NCBI GenBank assembly: GCA_034769895.1
Contig: CM068367.1
Location: 121,371,927-121,435,926 of the forward strand
Direction: 5' to 3'
From: Magicicada septendecula
Taxonomy: Eukaryota > Arthropoda > Insecta > Hemiptera > Cicadidae
DNA: 64,000 nt
This document shows positions 39,147 to 51,455 of this stretch, one piece after another; positions within the stretch are counted from its first letter, which is position 1, and the number at the start of each line of letters is the position of its first letter. Below the pieces are notes generated by a model. The model worked only from the letters and a program-made list of their open reading frames with translations, had not been told where the DNA came from and did not search any database. A program made the translations under genes and the position numbers.

Positions 39147-42100
39147 GAGGATTTATATAAATCCATGATATAATCGTGTCTGACGTTTGACAGAGTCCTA
39201 GTTAGTTTTTCTCAATCAATACTTCAAAAAGAATATGTCATTAATGCAAAATCGGCTCTTACAATATCCTGCCTATTAGTCAAGAAATAAAATATCCGAG
39301 ATAGGACGAAGCCGGATTGCAATTTGAAATAAATTACAAATCTTTCTAGTTTTTCTTATATTCATGTTGAACCAGGGTTATCAAAAACCAGATGCTCGTT
39401 CGTTCTGTGTATTTATTTTTTGTGTAGTTTAACACATTGAACGTTGATTTTTCAACGATCACAGACACAATTATAATCCCCTCTTCAACAAAAAAATATT
39501 CTTGTCGCGGCATTAGTTCCACTAATGCAATGTAAAACTCTTATCGATTTAACGGTACTTTCGACAAATATCTTTATTACAATTCTTTTTCAGGCGTACT
39601 GGTACTGCGAAACACGATCCATGAAAGAATCTGAAAGACCTGTCACTGTCGTTTAAAGGCTGCACTCGACCTTTCCACTTTGTAAAAAAAAGGCAACAAC
39701 CTCTCATTTTCAACTTTTTCAAATACAGTAGTGAACCAAAAGACAGTACTAACAACAATACAGTATAATGCTGAGAATATTATATTTATGTGCGTAATGG
39801 AAAAATGTGTTCGATCAAACTGAACAAAAAGTGAGCTAACACTGTACCGACTTCAGATAACAGTGCAGGCCTACATTGAGGTTGGGTATTTTAAATATAA
39901 TTCTCTTGAACTATTTATGTTCTGTTCTCCGAAATCTCGTCTTCGTAAGAAGCAAATGTTACGAATTGTGAAGCAATTAATGTAGTTCAGTTGTGATATG
40001 TCATCTTCACCTGCCGAAACGAGAAAGAATTACTGTAGTGTACCGTAAATGTCCTATACAAAGATAACACTTTGTAGAAGAACTGCCTCTAAAGTTACTG
40101 TCACTTTCGTATCGAGATTTCACTATGTTACGTTTAGTTATACGTTACTTTATAGTTTAAATAACACTTTTTAACGGATTTTAAAAATATATAGATTATA
40201 CGCTGTTGCTTGAAGATATGTGATAGTTCATAGGCCTACCAATGCCATCATACACGTAAAATACCATATTCAAATTATGTTTAAAGTAGTGCAATTTTGC
40301 CACGCCTCAACATTTTCTTACACGAGCCTGTTTTAAAATAATAATAATGTGCTAGCAGTATAACGGCACCACTGATTCACGATTTTACGACTCATTTCAC
40401 ATTTGCAAACAACTACCGCGTCCCAGCATCCACCGTTTTCTGGCCTCACAATATGTGATTTGGAGACCATCTACTGCTCATATTAGACAGTCAAAATTCC
40501 GAGGCTTCATATCAGGATTTTAAGCCCCTATAGTTTATTCTAGATTCCCGGGTGTTGCCCCAACTATCCAATCCCTAACCCGGAGGACCAGTTTTTTTAT
40601 TAGGTGTTTCCCTTTAGCCTTTTATACGATCCCTAAAAAAAGCAGGGCCTTCACTTCCGCCTGATCCGCCGTACTGAAGATCTTTTTCTCCGACTTCACC
40701 GCCGTTGTGGTCTCCCGGGATGTTCATAAGGATCTTTAACGTGGTAGTTACTCCTTACCTCCCACATCCTACTCAGTTGACTAACAATGGGTTATCCGCC
40801 TTTAGGAGCAATTTCTTACCCCAAGGTCAAGAGGGTGTCCTAACTACTACTTGTTGACAAGTAGAGAACGGATAGCCTATACAGGCTGTCAGTCGGTCTC
40901 CAGAGCCGCGTTACCCACCTGTAGGTGTTTTTCGTCCCCGTGTGCGATTGGATATGAGACCACAAAGCATTACTCACCGTCTTCAGCATTTTGGGTGGTA
41001 CTTTCATGTTTTTAAAGTCCCCAAATATGAGAACAAAATGTATGGATAGCGGTAACTAAAACTCGACTGTTAGTCTATGACAACCTGGTAAGATAATACA
41101 ACTGACAAACATTTTACTTACGTTTCCTGCATCGCTTAATGCTATAACCCAGAAAACAATATTTCTCTCAACATAACGCTCCACACACAGCGGGAAGCGA
41201 ATTTATGACCTATCGCTGGAAGGAGATATGTCAAACGAGATAAAACCGACTGAATTGACACGGTTTTTTATTATAACGAATGAAATAACACAATACTAAA
41301 AACTGTTATCTCTGGGCTCAAGTTCTGCTTTTATTTCCTTTAGTAGAACGTTGAGATCAACTTGTGTCTCTACGGATCTGACTAAATCTCTACCATTAAT
41401 CTAAGAAAATGTTTCTGCTAGTCTTTAAATTAACTAATAATTATTTGCTAAGTATTGAGACAATGAAATTCAATAACATTATATTAGAAAATAACTACAC
41501 CCATCTTGTAAGTAAAGTCAATGATTGTAAAATGACGATCGTGCCGAGCAAATTACGTTTACATATCTTCGCTAGTTTCTGAAATAACGTATCAATTAAT
41601 AAACTGCTTCGTCCACTGTGACAAAAATTAATGTGTATGATTAGTTTTCACTATAGTACGATTACATTTGTGCTGGGTATTGGATTCTACAGCTTCGTTT
41701 GGAGAAAAATACATCAAATATTAACTATTTAAAGAGAATATATTCTTTTATTTTCCAGAAGATATTTTTCCGGTGATAGTGATGTGAATATTAGTATAAA
41801 ATGTATCTGTGTGAATATTAGTATTACAATATGTTGTACTGTGCCGCTATATCCCCCCCCCCCAAAAAATTACTCACTAAATATAAGTCTATAATAATGT
41901 ATTCAGTACTTATAATAATAATGTAGTTATTTTATTGTATCTTATCACGTATTAATTCCAAATGTCAAATAGCTCCGAACAGATGGTTAACGTTTATTCC
42001 TTACAAGAAGTAGATTTGTGTCTCTTGGTCAACTGAACACACTTGAAGTTCGAGCATATGTGAGCATTGCGTAATTAGATAATAGCCTACAATAAATAGA

Positions 42101-43051
42101 TAATGCATTAACTGTTCCTTAACAGGGGAAAAGTAATGTCCTATATCCTTAGGGTAATTTTTATAATAATTATGATAATTTTTCTCATATTCTAAAATAA
42201 ATATAGCAATAATTTCCTTATTTCCTTAGCAAACAATTATTTCTAAGTATAATTACTTTTTTATAATTACTTGGTAAAAATTATTACATTTTTTGTTTAC
42301 TAATTATTTAATAAAAACTGAGAGATTAAAGTTTAGTAGATTCAGTGAAACTGAGTAACTTAACAAAAAATATTAAAAATAATTAAAACGTATTGCTGCA
42401 ATTGAAATTATATAACGCATCATACTGAATAACCAGAAGAACCGTGAAACATAGAAACGAGATGTTATAGTTTCAGTCCGCGCTTGGTACAACAGTCGAG
42501 AGCGACATGGACGTCCAAGTGTGTAGTTGTTTAATCGTTAGCTGAAATTAATATGGCTTCACAACAGCCATCCCCCAGCGTTCCATCTCCCTGAAATCGC
42601 TAATGTAATTATTCTATTGTGCTCTGTTACCCTATTGTACTGTTACCTCGTAACAAAAAAACAACAAATCTAGCTAACGTCATTAAAAACAAGAAGAAAC
42701 GCTGAAAAAGAAGAGCACATGAGACCGTCTACAAAGCTTTGAAGAACTGTAGAGTCTATACGTCCTCTTCCAATTCTTTTCCCATTTCGTCTCTGGTAAT
42801 TTTAATTAAGAAATGTTTCCTTCTGAAGCAGTTAGCAGGGTCCATTATCAAAGAATTGATTCCCATGAACATAACCTTTTGTGTCTTTATTCTTTTTCTT
42901 CTTCTTTTTGACACCTCTGGCATCCTTCATGTAGTTTTCAGAGCACGTAAGCACATCTTCTTTGTCTTGCGTGAAAAAACTTGGTAGCAGGCAAAATTAA
43001 AGGAATAAAGATATTTATTTCTTATGTAAAGTCAATGGTATATTTTCTCTT
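39147..43051. other. Anonymous DNA
   Basis: No coding similarity. The interval 40400-40940 is GC-richer, with GGGATGTTCATAAGG and CCAGAGCCGCG segments, and could be an old retroelement part. 42130-42420 is very AT-rich. A C/A homopolymer junction lies at 41852-41868. Confidence 0.45.
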
Positions 43052-43937
43052 CCATACCCCAAGGAGGAGTATAATATAAATACTGTCACGACGGTTCAAC
43101 GGATCGTCGTATGGTTCAATGAAAACAAAATACAGATACCAATGAAATCACTAATTACCATCTTTAATGAGTCACAAATAACAATTTGTAATCAACAAAA
43201 TACTCTCATACAGTAATTCAAGTTAAATTTGTCACACGCAATAATGATGTCAAGTATTAAAGTTCCGCAGTAATTATAACAGAATAATCAAAATCACTTG
43301 ATTCACAACAATGACTCGATCCACAGTAAAGAAATCGCCTACTGTAACTGACTGACAAAGCCGACCGCTGTTGTTTATATAGAACCCGCAAAGGTTCCAG
43401 AATAATTTTCCATCCTTTTGGCGGCGTGCCAGCATAATTTGCATAGTTACAAGTGCTCTCGAACAGTCTGGAAAGTACTGAAATGCTACGTGAGTGGACG
43501 GCCTTGACACAGACGAGTCACGCTGGACTAGTTGAGAAGCATGTAGAAAGACACTTTCGCCTTTTCGAGAGCGTTCCGTAATTGTTGTAACAATATATTT
43601 AAATATACTATGAATATATCCAAATATAAATATTTAAGTATAGTTTGAATAGAGCTTGTGATAACAATACTGTCGAAAAGCTTTAGAAACCTCTAATTAC
43701 TTCCACAGAATTATCGCACAAGTAATTCTCTTCTATACTCCACGGAGGAGTACAATATAAATATTGTTACGATAATCTCACGGATCGTTGTATGGTACAA
43801 TGGAAACAAAATACAGACACCAGTGAACTCACCAATTACCAGCTTTAATAAATCACAATTAACAATTTGAAATCAACAATATACTCTCACATAGTAATTC
43901 AAGTTAAATTTGACTACACGCAATAATAATGTCAACT
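43052..43937 (-). repeat. LTR-like direct repeat pair
   Basis: 43052-43258 and 43735-43937 share about 205 bp of diverged direct repeat (GGAGGAGTA, AACAAAATACAGA, TAATTCAAGTTAAATTTG). On the minus strand a unit from TGTTACAAC (43592) to GTCGTGACA (43088) has short TG...CA ends and an internal TATATAAACAAC, like an LTR with a TATA box. No primer-binding site, polyprotein or matching target duplication was seen, so solo LTR is only one reading. Confidence 0.4.
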
Positions 43938-45111
43938 TCGGTAGTTTCGACGATATTCTTAAAAGGTAGGGCTTAACATCTTGCTGGTTCATAGCGCAGG
44001 TGTACATTATCATACGCATTGGGTATTTTTCTATATAAATTCTCCATCACTAAAAACAGTCTACTTCTTCCGATAGTCATTATAAAGTCAATTAAAATGT
44101 TTGGGACTGTAGAACCTCGGCCCCAAGACACATTCTGCAGACGTGTCAGTCACGGCTACCTCGATCATACTTGGTGGTCTTTTGCCCTACATGAATAATG
44201 GCCTCATTTTCAACGTCTGGATGTCATTACTGAATTTGTAATAGAAACGTCTCATCACCTCGATAAATTTTAATCTGATCTTTCAGCGTGTTTTTGTGTT
44301 GCTCATGTCGACCCTTGAGGCTAGACATTTGCCGTCTCTTCCTTATTTGGCACCGTTTTATACAGTACGACAATATCTTTAAGTTTCATCTCAGTTGTTA
44401 CATTTTAGTTAACCCGATTTCCCAAACACTGTACACGGGGATTTACTTTCAAAGATATTTCCGAAGACGTTTAGTTTTCAGAAATGTTTTAATTGCTTAC
44501 AAATAAATTTTGCGCAACTGTTTTAAATTCTTCGTACAATATTACAATAACCCATTTTCTAACTTTTCCCTATGTTACTTGACTTCTTATAATTGTACCC
44601 CCCCTCCCCAACAAGCATAAAACTTTGTAAAGAACGAGTTATGGCACACATGATTCATTTATGTCGGACGTTTATGTATGTTTAACGTCGTCACGATCAT
44701 GATTATGGTCTACGTAACCATCGTCAGCACCAACATCATCTGGTCAAACACTCTTGTTTGAAAACGTATGTTTTATTAGGTGTCATAATCCGAGATTTAC
44801 TCTCTGAAATTTTCTTAGTATTTTGATACATGCCGATTTGAAGTTGGAAAAATATTTAGTATAAGAAACACATTGCGAACGATAATCGTGAGATAAACAT
44901 TCCTGAAATTGTAGAAAATAACGGTTATTCAAGCGATTACGTATATTTCAGAAACCTGAATCACAATAAAAAATATACAGTAATAAAATTCTTGAGCGAA
45001 ATGAAGTATGCCTCGGGAAAAATCGACTTCAAAATATGGACACCAGACCCTGAAGATTTGTAGAATCAGTGATCGTATTGCCCACAATGGGATTAAGTAG
45101 ATAGACCCTCG
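43938..45111. other. Anonymous DNA
   Basis: No supportable gene or repeat beyond short CAT/CGT runs. Confidence 0.5.
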
Positions 45112-45570
45112 TCATCGTCATCATCATCATCATCACCGTCGTCGTCGTCGTCGTCATCATCATTTTCAGTAAGGATTAAACCAAAAATGGTTTGTTCCGG
45201 TCCAAAGCAGATAGACTAGAGTTGGTCACTCCAACGCTTCTTCGGGGACACCCCACATCTCTCCATCCTTTCAACTAATAATTCCATAGTTGTTTGGGGT
45301 TGCGGCAGTCATCCATTCAGTGATGTGTTCCATTGTTTAGCCGATACTGGATAATCCTAGCAAATATTGTCATAATATTCAGTTCCAGCCGTACTACGTC
45401 GACATTTCTTTTGCGATCTTGAAGAGTATATCCTATCACGTGCCTATGAAATCTCATTTCGGCCGCTTGAATAATAGACCGTTTGCACAGAATGCATCTC
45501 ATTAGTCGTAACACAAAAACAAAAATATATAAGACGCTTAACACACCAGTAGTTAGGACCTGGAGGCGAG
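45112..45570 (-). pseudogene. LINE C-terminal fragment with CAT/CGT tail
   Basis: The minus strand reads SIIQAAEMRFHRHVIGY, TLQDRKRNVDVVRLEL and IIQYRLNNGTHH, the QxAEMRFLR...DRxRNxDIRxEL block of arthropod LINE ORF2. The 3' end is a mixed (ATC)n(GTC)n tail at 45112-45165. 5'-truncated near 45570. Confidence 0.8.
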
Positions 45571-45584
45571 GCATGCATGTTGAT

Positions 45585-45990
45585 AAAAAAGGAACAAGAA
45601 ACATTAAGAAGGTTTGAAAGAAAGATCCTGAGACGCGTTTATGGCCCGGTTAATGAAGATGACGAATGGAGAATCAGAAATAATTAGGAGATAGACGAGC
45701 TATTGAATCAGGAAGACTTATAATATATTCATAAAGGCTCAATGAATACAATGGCTAGGCCACATCTAGAACGGACATTCACCATATGGCAAAGAAAATT
45801 CTTAGGGCGCAGGTCTATAAAAGCAGAAAGAGAGCCGACCTAGGATAAGATGGTTGAATGACGTGCTAGAAGATCTCAGAAGAATGGATGTGATGGGTTA
45901 CACTGAGATGGCAATGGACAAGATACTTTGGAGAAGATTGGTATTGGAAGCGAGGGCTCACGTTGGACTGTAGTGCTGAAGAAGAAGACC
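45585..45990 (+). pseudogene. LINE C-terminal fragment, head-to-head with the previous one
   Basis: The plus strand reads EQETLRRFERKILRRVYGP, then VNEDDEWRIRNN and a stop. It continues degenerate to WRRLVLEARAHVGL-like text and a GAAGAAGAAGA tail at 45977. It is the same family as 25137-25785. Confidence 0.85.
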
Positions 45991-47309
45991 ACAGATTGCA
46001 TGAAGGCTGGCTGCTCAAGAAGGTTTTGCATGTACAGCAAAAGGAAATAGAGAACGTGGAAGACAATGTAGACTATGGTAGGCGAACTGAAACAAATAAA
46101 TTCACCTAATCGTCTTGAGATATTTCTCAGTGTGTGTAAGATGACCTTTGTAAAGAAGGAATTTATTTCTTATAGCTGATTTATTCGGTCAGGAAATGGT
46201 TTGTAATGTGTGTGCAGATTAATAGGATGGCCGCAGATCTTTACACCTGCACAGTCCTAAAGGCAGATGAAGGAGATTTGCTTAGTTACCTGAATGCGGC
46301 CATACAATGATTTGTTTCATTATCTCCGACGATATTGACCATTATGATAAGCTAAAAAATGGCCCAACAAATCCACGATCATGTAGTAATATCTTTGTGT
46401 GAGAGAGGACAAAAGGGTTAAAGAACAACAGCGATTCAATGTGACAAAACATAACCATTAACGGAGGCGGTTTTTACGAGTGTCAGAATGGTACAGTAGA
46501 TGTGAAACTCTATTGCAGCATTCAGTACTACCAACAGCTTCATCCCTCTTTGTTAACTCCCAATAATGTGCGCCGTGTTTGTGTCCTGAAACAATGAAAA
46601 CATGTTGCAAAGATAAATAATGAAGTGAGCCGCTCCAACGGAGTTCGTAAAAGCACACATCGTCGGTGTTTATACTGTATAAATGAATGAATGAATGAAT
46701 GAATCTCTTTCGCCATTTAGATGAAATGTCTCTTCCCTTTCACACGAGTCTCTCCCCCCACTCTCTCTCTCTTTCTCTACTAACGGACCCATTTCGGTCG
46801 AGCAAACATACGGCGTTTTCACACTCCAATTTCCGCAGTGTTACCAACTTTATAGTATTAACCGTACTGTTTTCAACAGACTGTAATGTTCAGTTGTTAA
46901 GTTGAGTTTATTTATAGACTATATGCTCAGTTATATTATTGTACGTCCTTGACCAAACACCAGTCACACGCCCTATAGTCGTTAATCTAAGAAGAAATAC
47001 TGTCGAGGCAGAAAGGAATCTGATCAATTATCAACACCGAGCATGTTCCTTATCGGGAGTGTAACAACGTGTCAAAAAATAACGTTTCGCGTTATGAGTT
47101 ATACACAGCACGTCCAGTACATTTCCGGAACTCCAACTCACAGCGAAAGAAGACCGGGATCGTCTGTGTTCTTTCGTGCATCACATGTAACCAATACTCT
47201 GCTTCCTACGTAAATACACAAGGAGCGCAAAAGGTGGGTCGCTTAGGAAGTTGTGTTTATAGAGATTATTTTGTGTCTTGTGATTTGCGAAAATGTACTT
47301 ACAAAGAGT
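45991..47309. other. Anonymous DNA
   Basis: A short (AATG)n run sits at 46682-46704. A CT-rich patch lies near 46755-46780. No gene. Confidence 0.5.
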
Positions 47310-47920
47310 TTCTTCTTTCTTTCTTCTTCTTCCGGAGCTCTACAGGCCGGGATGACCCTTGGCATCCGCCACCACTCGCCTCCAGTTCTTTCTCTATCTG
47401 TTGCAACGTTCCTCCAGTTTTGTACGCCCATTCTTCTTAAGAATCTTCCCAGTCTTCCTCCACCTCACGTATCCATCGCCTTCTGGGTCTGCTATTTCTG
47501 CCTTCTGGTTCCTTCTATGTTTCCATTTAGCACTTGCTTGGGCAGTTTCTCCTGTGGCTTTCTTTCCACATGTCCCAGTCAGCTTTTCCGCCTTACCTTT
47601 ATGAAGCGCACTATATCTTCCAGCTGCAATATTTAATAAATTTCAGCATTTTGAAGGCATCTCCACTCTCCTGCTTCCATTATTGGGCCGTATATCTTTC
47701 TCACTATTTTTCTTTCAAATAGTCTCAACGAAAGGATACAGCCGTGAGTGGCCATGCATCAGCTCCGTAAGTCAGGACTGGTCTGATCAAGGTTTTGTAG
47801 ATTTTCAATTTGGTTTTACGAGACAGAAGCTTGGACTTGAAAAGAGTAAGATTTGCATAATATGCTCTGTTGTCAGCCATGATTCTTCTATTTATTTCTT
47901 GTGAGATTTTGTAACTGAGA
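47310..47920 (-). pseudogene. LINE thumb and C-terminal fragment
   Basis: From 47915 downward the minus strand reads [37 protein letters not shown] and [14 protein letters not shown], then breaks down (KRRNQKAEIADPEGDG, WRRVVADAKGHPGL). It ends in GGAAGAAGAAGAAAG at the left. Typical LINE ORF2 order. Several stops, so inactive. Confidence 0.85.
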
Positions 47921-48249
47921 TTTTAGTTGTGTCTAACTGAGAACGTTGTAGTAAACTTGATTACCTTACTGATTGTAACTTTTACTGTGAACAGTGCGTA
48001 ATTTATTCTTGATTTGTTTTTTAGGCAAAAAACGTTAACAAAACTTGCGATTGTGTTAAATTCTCTAGTCTCGATTTAATTCAGGTACACTAAGCATAGT
48101 TATTCACAAAACAAATATTTTTAATGTAATTTTTTCTTTGGTTTTGTTGTCCGTGACGTGTCCGATTATCACTGTTGATTTCCGATGCGGAACACCAGTA
48201 TACTTTAGATGAAAATTTAAAAAAGTTTTTGCCTTATTTTCTGAGCCAG

Positions 48250-48276
48250 CTTTCGCTCATTTTGAGCTTCGTCATA
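48250..48276 (-). other. Hammerhead-like motif, left arm
   Basis: On the minus strand: ATGACGA, A, stem GCTC, loop AAAAT, stem GAGC, GAAAG. The four-base stem pairs perfectly; the first core base is A instead of C. Confidence 0.45.
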
Positions 48277-48490
48277 GGCTACCGCTAGGAGCGCTATCCG
48301 TTCTGCATTTGGAGATAGCGCCGGTGATTGAAAGATCGTTCTTGTGTGTGTTGTGTAACGTGTTCAAAACACAAAAATGTTAACATTCTAAACGAACAGA
48401 CACAATTTAAATCACACTACACAACAACGATCTTTCAAACACTTGCGCCGTCTCCAAAAACAGAACTGGCAGCCCTCCTAGCGACAGCCT

Positions 48491-48516
48491 CTGACGAAGC
48501 TCGCAGTGAGGGAAAG
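48491..48516 (+). other. Hammerhead-like motif, right arm
   Basis: CTGACGA, A, GCTC, loop GCAGT, GAGG, GAAAG. Three of four stem pairs; both conserved boxes are present. Confidence 0.45.
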
Positions 48517-48540
48517 TTGACTCAGGCAATAAGGTAAATA

Positions 48541-49899
48541 TTTTTATATAAAATACTAGTCTGCACTAAAATTGTTGTATATAGCAACTTTGATCTAGAC
48601 GTTTATAGGCTACTTATGACTAAAAATTTATGATTATGATCTGTTTAGTCTAACTTCCGAAGTGACGTTTGGGAACGTAGAAATACAGTAAGCATTTGGC
48701 GTTCTTTGAGGTAGCCGTTCATTGATGTTTAAAACGCCCTATCCTTAGCAACAGACGAACGTTGCCAGTTCTTGTCGCCAATCATACCTTCGTTTTCAAT
48801 GTGTACTTAAAATAGTGCAGCGCTCACTGTAGTTTATTTCTTAATAATTAGATTACGCAGTTAATCAAAACTCAACTTAAAGACGTTAAAAATGGAATAA
48901 ATGTTTCAATATTATCAAACGTTCAAAACTTGTGCTGTAAAGAAATCAGACGAAATAAATAGTTCTTTATAGCTGACAAGGTAACTACAGTGAAACACTT
49001 GATTTTAAAGCGAAACTTGGCAACACCGTCCTCCCAATATTTCAGCTGTCAATAAGGGAAGTCACGAACACAAATTATAATGTCTCCTGCTTTATCGTGT
49101 AAATACTATATGCACGCGTCATTACCTTATTACCTTGTGCACTAGACGACAGAATTTTAAAAGTCGTACTTAGCATTGTGTACTAATTTAAGCGTTTTGT
49201 CCTTTGAATCTTAGTTTCTTGATCGTATTGTTTAACAGTTAGATCCCTTAAACTTTTTATTTATGTCTCCCCTCGTGTCTTCTTGCTCATAAACACGTTT
49301 CGTTGGTCAGAATCTTCATTTACTGGATACCCGTAGTGGCTGCTGTTCCATATTAATCCACATAGACACCACCCACCACTATCTTGGTTTAAAGCGTGGA
49401 TCCACGGAGGGGGGGAGAGAACTCCCTCCAAATGGTCACTTCAGACGAAATTTTTTTCGTCCTCTTCTGATTGTAGAATGGTTTTGTGATTGTTAATATG
49501 ATACAAAATTCATATCGCGTTATGTAGTAGCTTCATAGTGTTAATCTAAACTTACTTTAAATTGTAACTTTACCTTACCACCTTGTTAATTTTTGTTTGA
49601 TACATAGAACTTAAATAAGTAGTGCTTATTTTAATCTGTAAGTGAATATTATTAAAAGAACAATGAACTGACAAACATAGATGTGATTTTATACTTGCAC
49701 GATAATAAACTTATTGTTTTCATAATAGCACACTGTACTTTTATCTTCTTCACTCATTCCTATCATTTATATCATTATATCACACATATCACTACATCAT
49801 ATGTCATTTATGCATTAAATAGTAGCCCAACTTTTCATATCCCCCCAAGTTAACTGCCCCCAAAAGGTTCTCGCTGGATCCTCCCCTGCTTGGTTGTAT
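48541..49899. other. Anonymous DNA
   Basis: No recognisable coding or mobile feature. Confidence 0.5.
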
Positions 49900-50250
49900 A
49901 TACTTGTGAAAGGAACTTCATTTCTGATGCCTGATACTACTATCCTACCTCCTTATAACTTCCATGGAACAACAAAGGAGCAGCCTTGACTTTATACATT
50001 TTTATTCTTCGGTCCTTTCGCAGTTTACTTCTAAGTGTTCTATTAATAGTTCCACAGATCATCTGGAATTAGCCTAGCTAGTTATCGATATCACGGATTT
50101 GATCACAGCCTAGGCCAGTTTAAAGTAAGCGAAGTGCATAACTTCGTCTACACTTTTGCCTAGGATTATCGCATAACTTTTGAGTTTTCTTGATGAAATT
50201 TTCATACTGAACTTGCCATTTAAATGAAATTGTAATTTTCGTGACAATTG
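49900..50250 (-). pseudogene. LINE thumb fragment
   Basis: The minus strand reads KLKSYAIILGKSVDEVMHFAY, then ICGTINRTLRSKLRKDRRIK and MYKVKAAPLLFHGSY around 49960-50070, matching the KFYKxMAxPxLLYGSE region of LINE ORF2. Interrupted by stops and frame changes; no intact ends seen. Confidence 0.75.
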
Positions 50251-51046
50251 TAACGAAAAATGGAGTGTTAGACAGGTTACGACAACAATTAAAATTGATA
50301 ATTTCATTCATCATTAGTGTTTTCTGTGCTTTTCATTGAATAAATGTAGCAGTGAAATGCGAATGATCGTCCGTGTAAAACGTAATCATGTAATACATGT
50401 GTGCACACCAATGTTAACCAATGTTTACAGATAATTATTGAGAACAGAATAGCAGCTTGCAGAAACTGCGCTCTCTGTCGTTAGGCACACAGTTGTCAGT
50501 GACGTAACTGGACGAGACACTGATTTACTGATGTTGCTGCTACTGGTGTTACACGCAGCGCCCAACAGCTGACTATGCCCCTAGCCAACGCATATTTCCA
50601 CGTCACTTATAAACACCCTGTTATTGTGCAACATGAATGCACTTAATATTTATTTCTCACTCTGTCTCTCAACTCGTGTTATGGCAGCTTTCCTTTGCAG
50701 ACCCAAATTATGGAAGATTACAGGATCAGGGAATTCTCGTCCCACCGTGGTATTCAAGTATATAAAAAGAAAGAACAGCAGAGTTTTACAGTAAATCCCG
50801 GACTTTATATAGTTCATAAATAGGACAAGGGTTTATTATTTTGCCCACAATTTTAATGTGTATATATTTGTGAGTATGTGTTGCCCTGAACAATCACGGG
50901 TACAGTGGAACAAATTATTAAATACCGAAGGAGACAAAAGTCGCGTATCCATTTTATGCCTAGTAATAACTATGAAATCCATCCGGTTTCTTCTGAAGAT
51001 TCTGAGCATTCAAAAAATTTCCCTAATACAAGTTACCAGCCTGTAG
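50251..51046. other. Anonymous DNA
   Basis: Nothing recognised between the two LINE fragments. Confidence 0.45.
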
Positions 51047-51455
51047 TTAGGTAGCCATGTGATGGGAATCGCTGATACTAAAACGAAGTTCTATAAAGTA
51101 ATGGCGATACCTGTTCTTACATCCGCAAGTGAAACATGAACGATAACTGGGAAAGAAAATCAGCATATTCAAACCGCTGAAATGCATTTTTTAAGGCACG
51201 AGAGTGGTTATCGACTAAGGGATCGAATGCGTAATGAACACATAAGGGCCGGACTGGGTATATTCTCCATCAGTGATAAGACAGAAGAACGAAAGCAGCA
51301 GTGGATGGAGCCCGTCTACAGAATGGGCCACCAGAGGTTAGAAAGCTCGTTGTAGACTACGAACCAGTTGGCAGAAGATCTGTGGGTAGGCCCTGGAAGA
51401 GATGGCTGCAGTGAAGACGGAACAGGCTATAAGCCTACACCGTGAAGTGACGACG
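51047..51455 (+). pseudogene. LINE C-terminal fragment
   Basis: The plus strand reads DTKTKFYKVMAIPVLTSASE, stop, then HIQTAEMHFLRHESGY, RLRDRMRNEHIRAGLGI and EERKQQWMEPVYRMG. It ends at GACGACGACGG. Same ORF2 end as the other LINEs in the window; inactivated by stops. Confidence 0.85.

Larger units (their letters stand above)
48229..48540. mobile_element. Foldback element, family 3
   Basis: Arms of about 130 bp at roughly 48229-48365 and 48405-48540 are imperfect inverted repeats (GCCTTATT/AATAAGG ends, GAAAGATCGTT/AACGATCTTTC inner ends). Both carry a TGACGAAGCTC...GAAAG hairpin motif. Non-coding; no target duplication was identified. Confidence 0.75.

Noticed and set aside
47069..47722. 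Several plus-strand frames of 60-127 codons
   Set aside because: They lie wholly or largely antisense to the minus-strand LINE fragment, which explains the sequence better.
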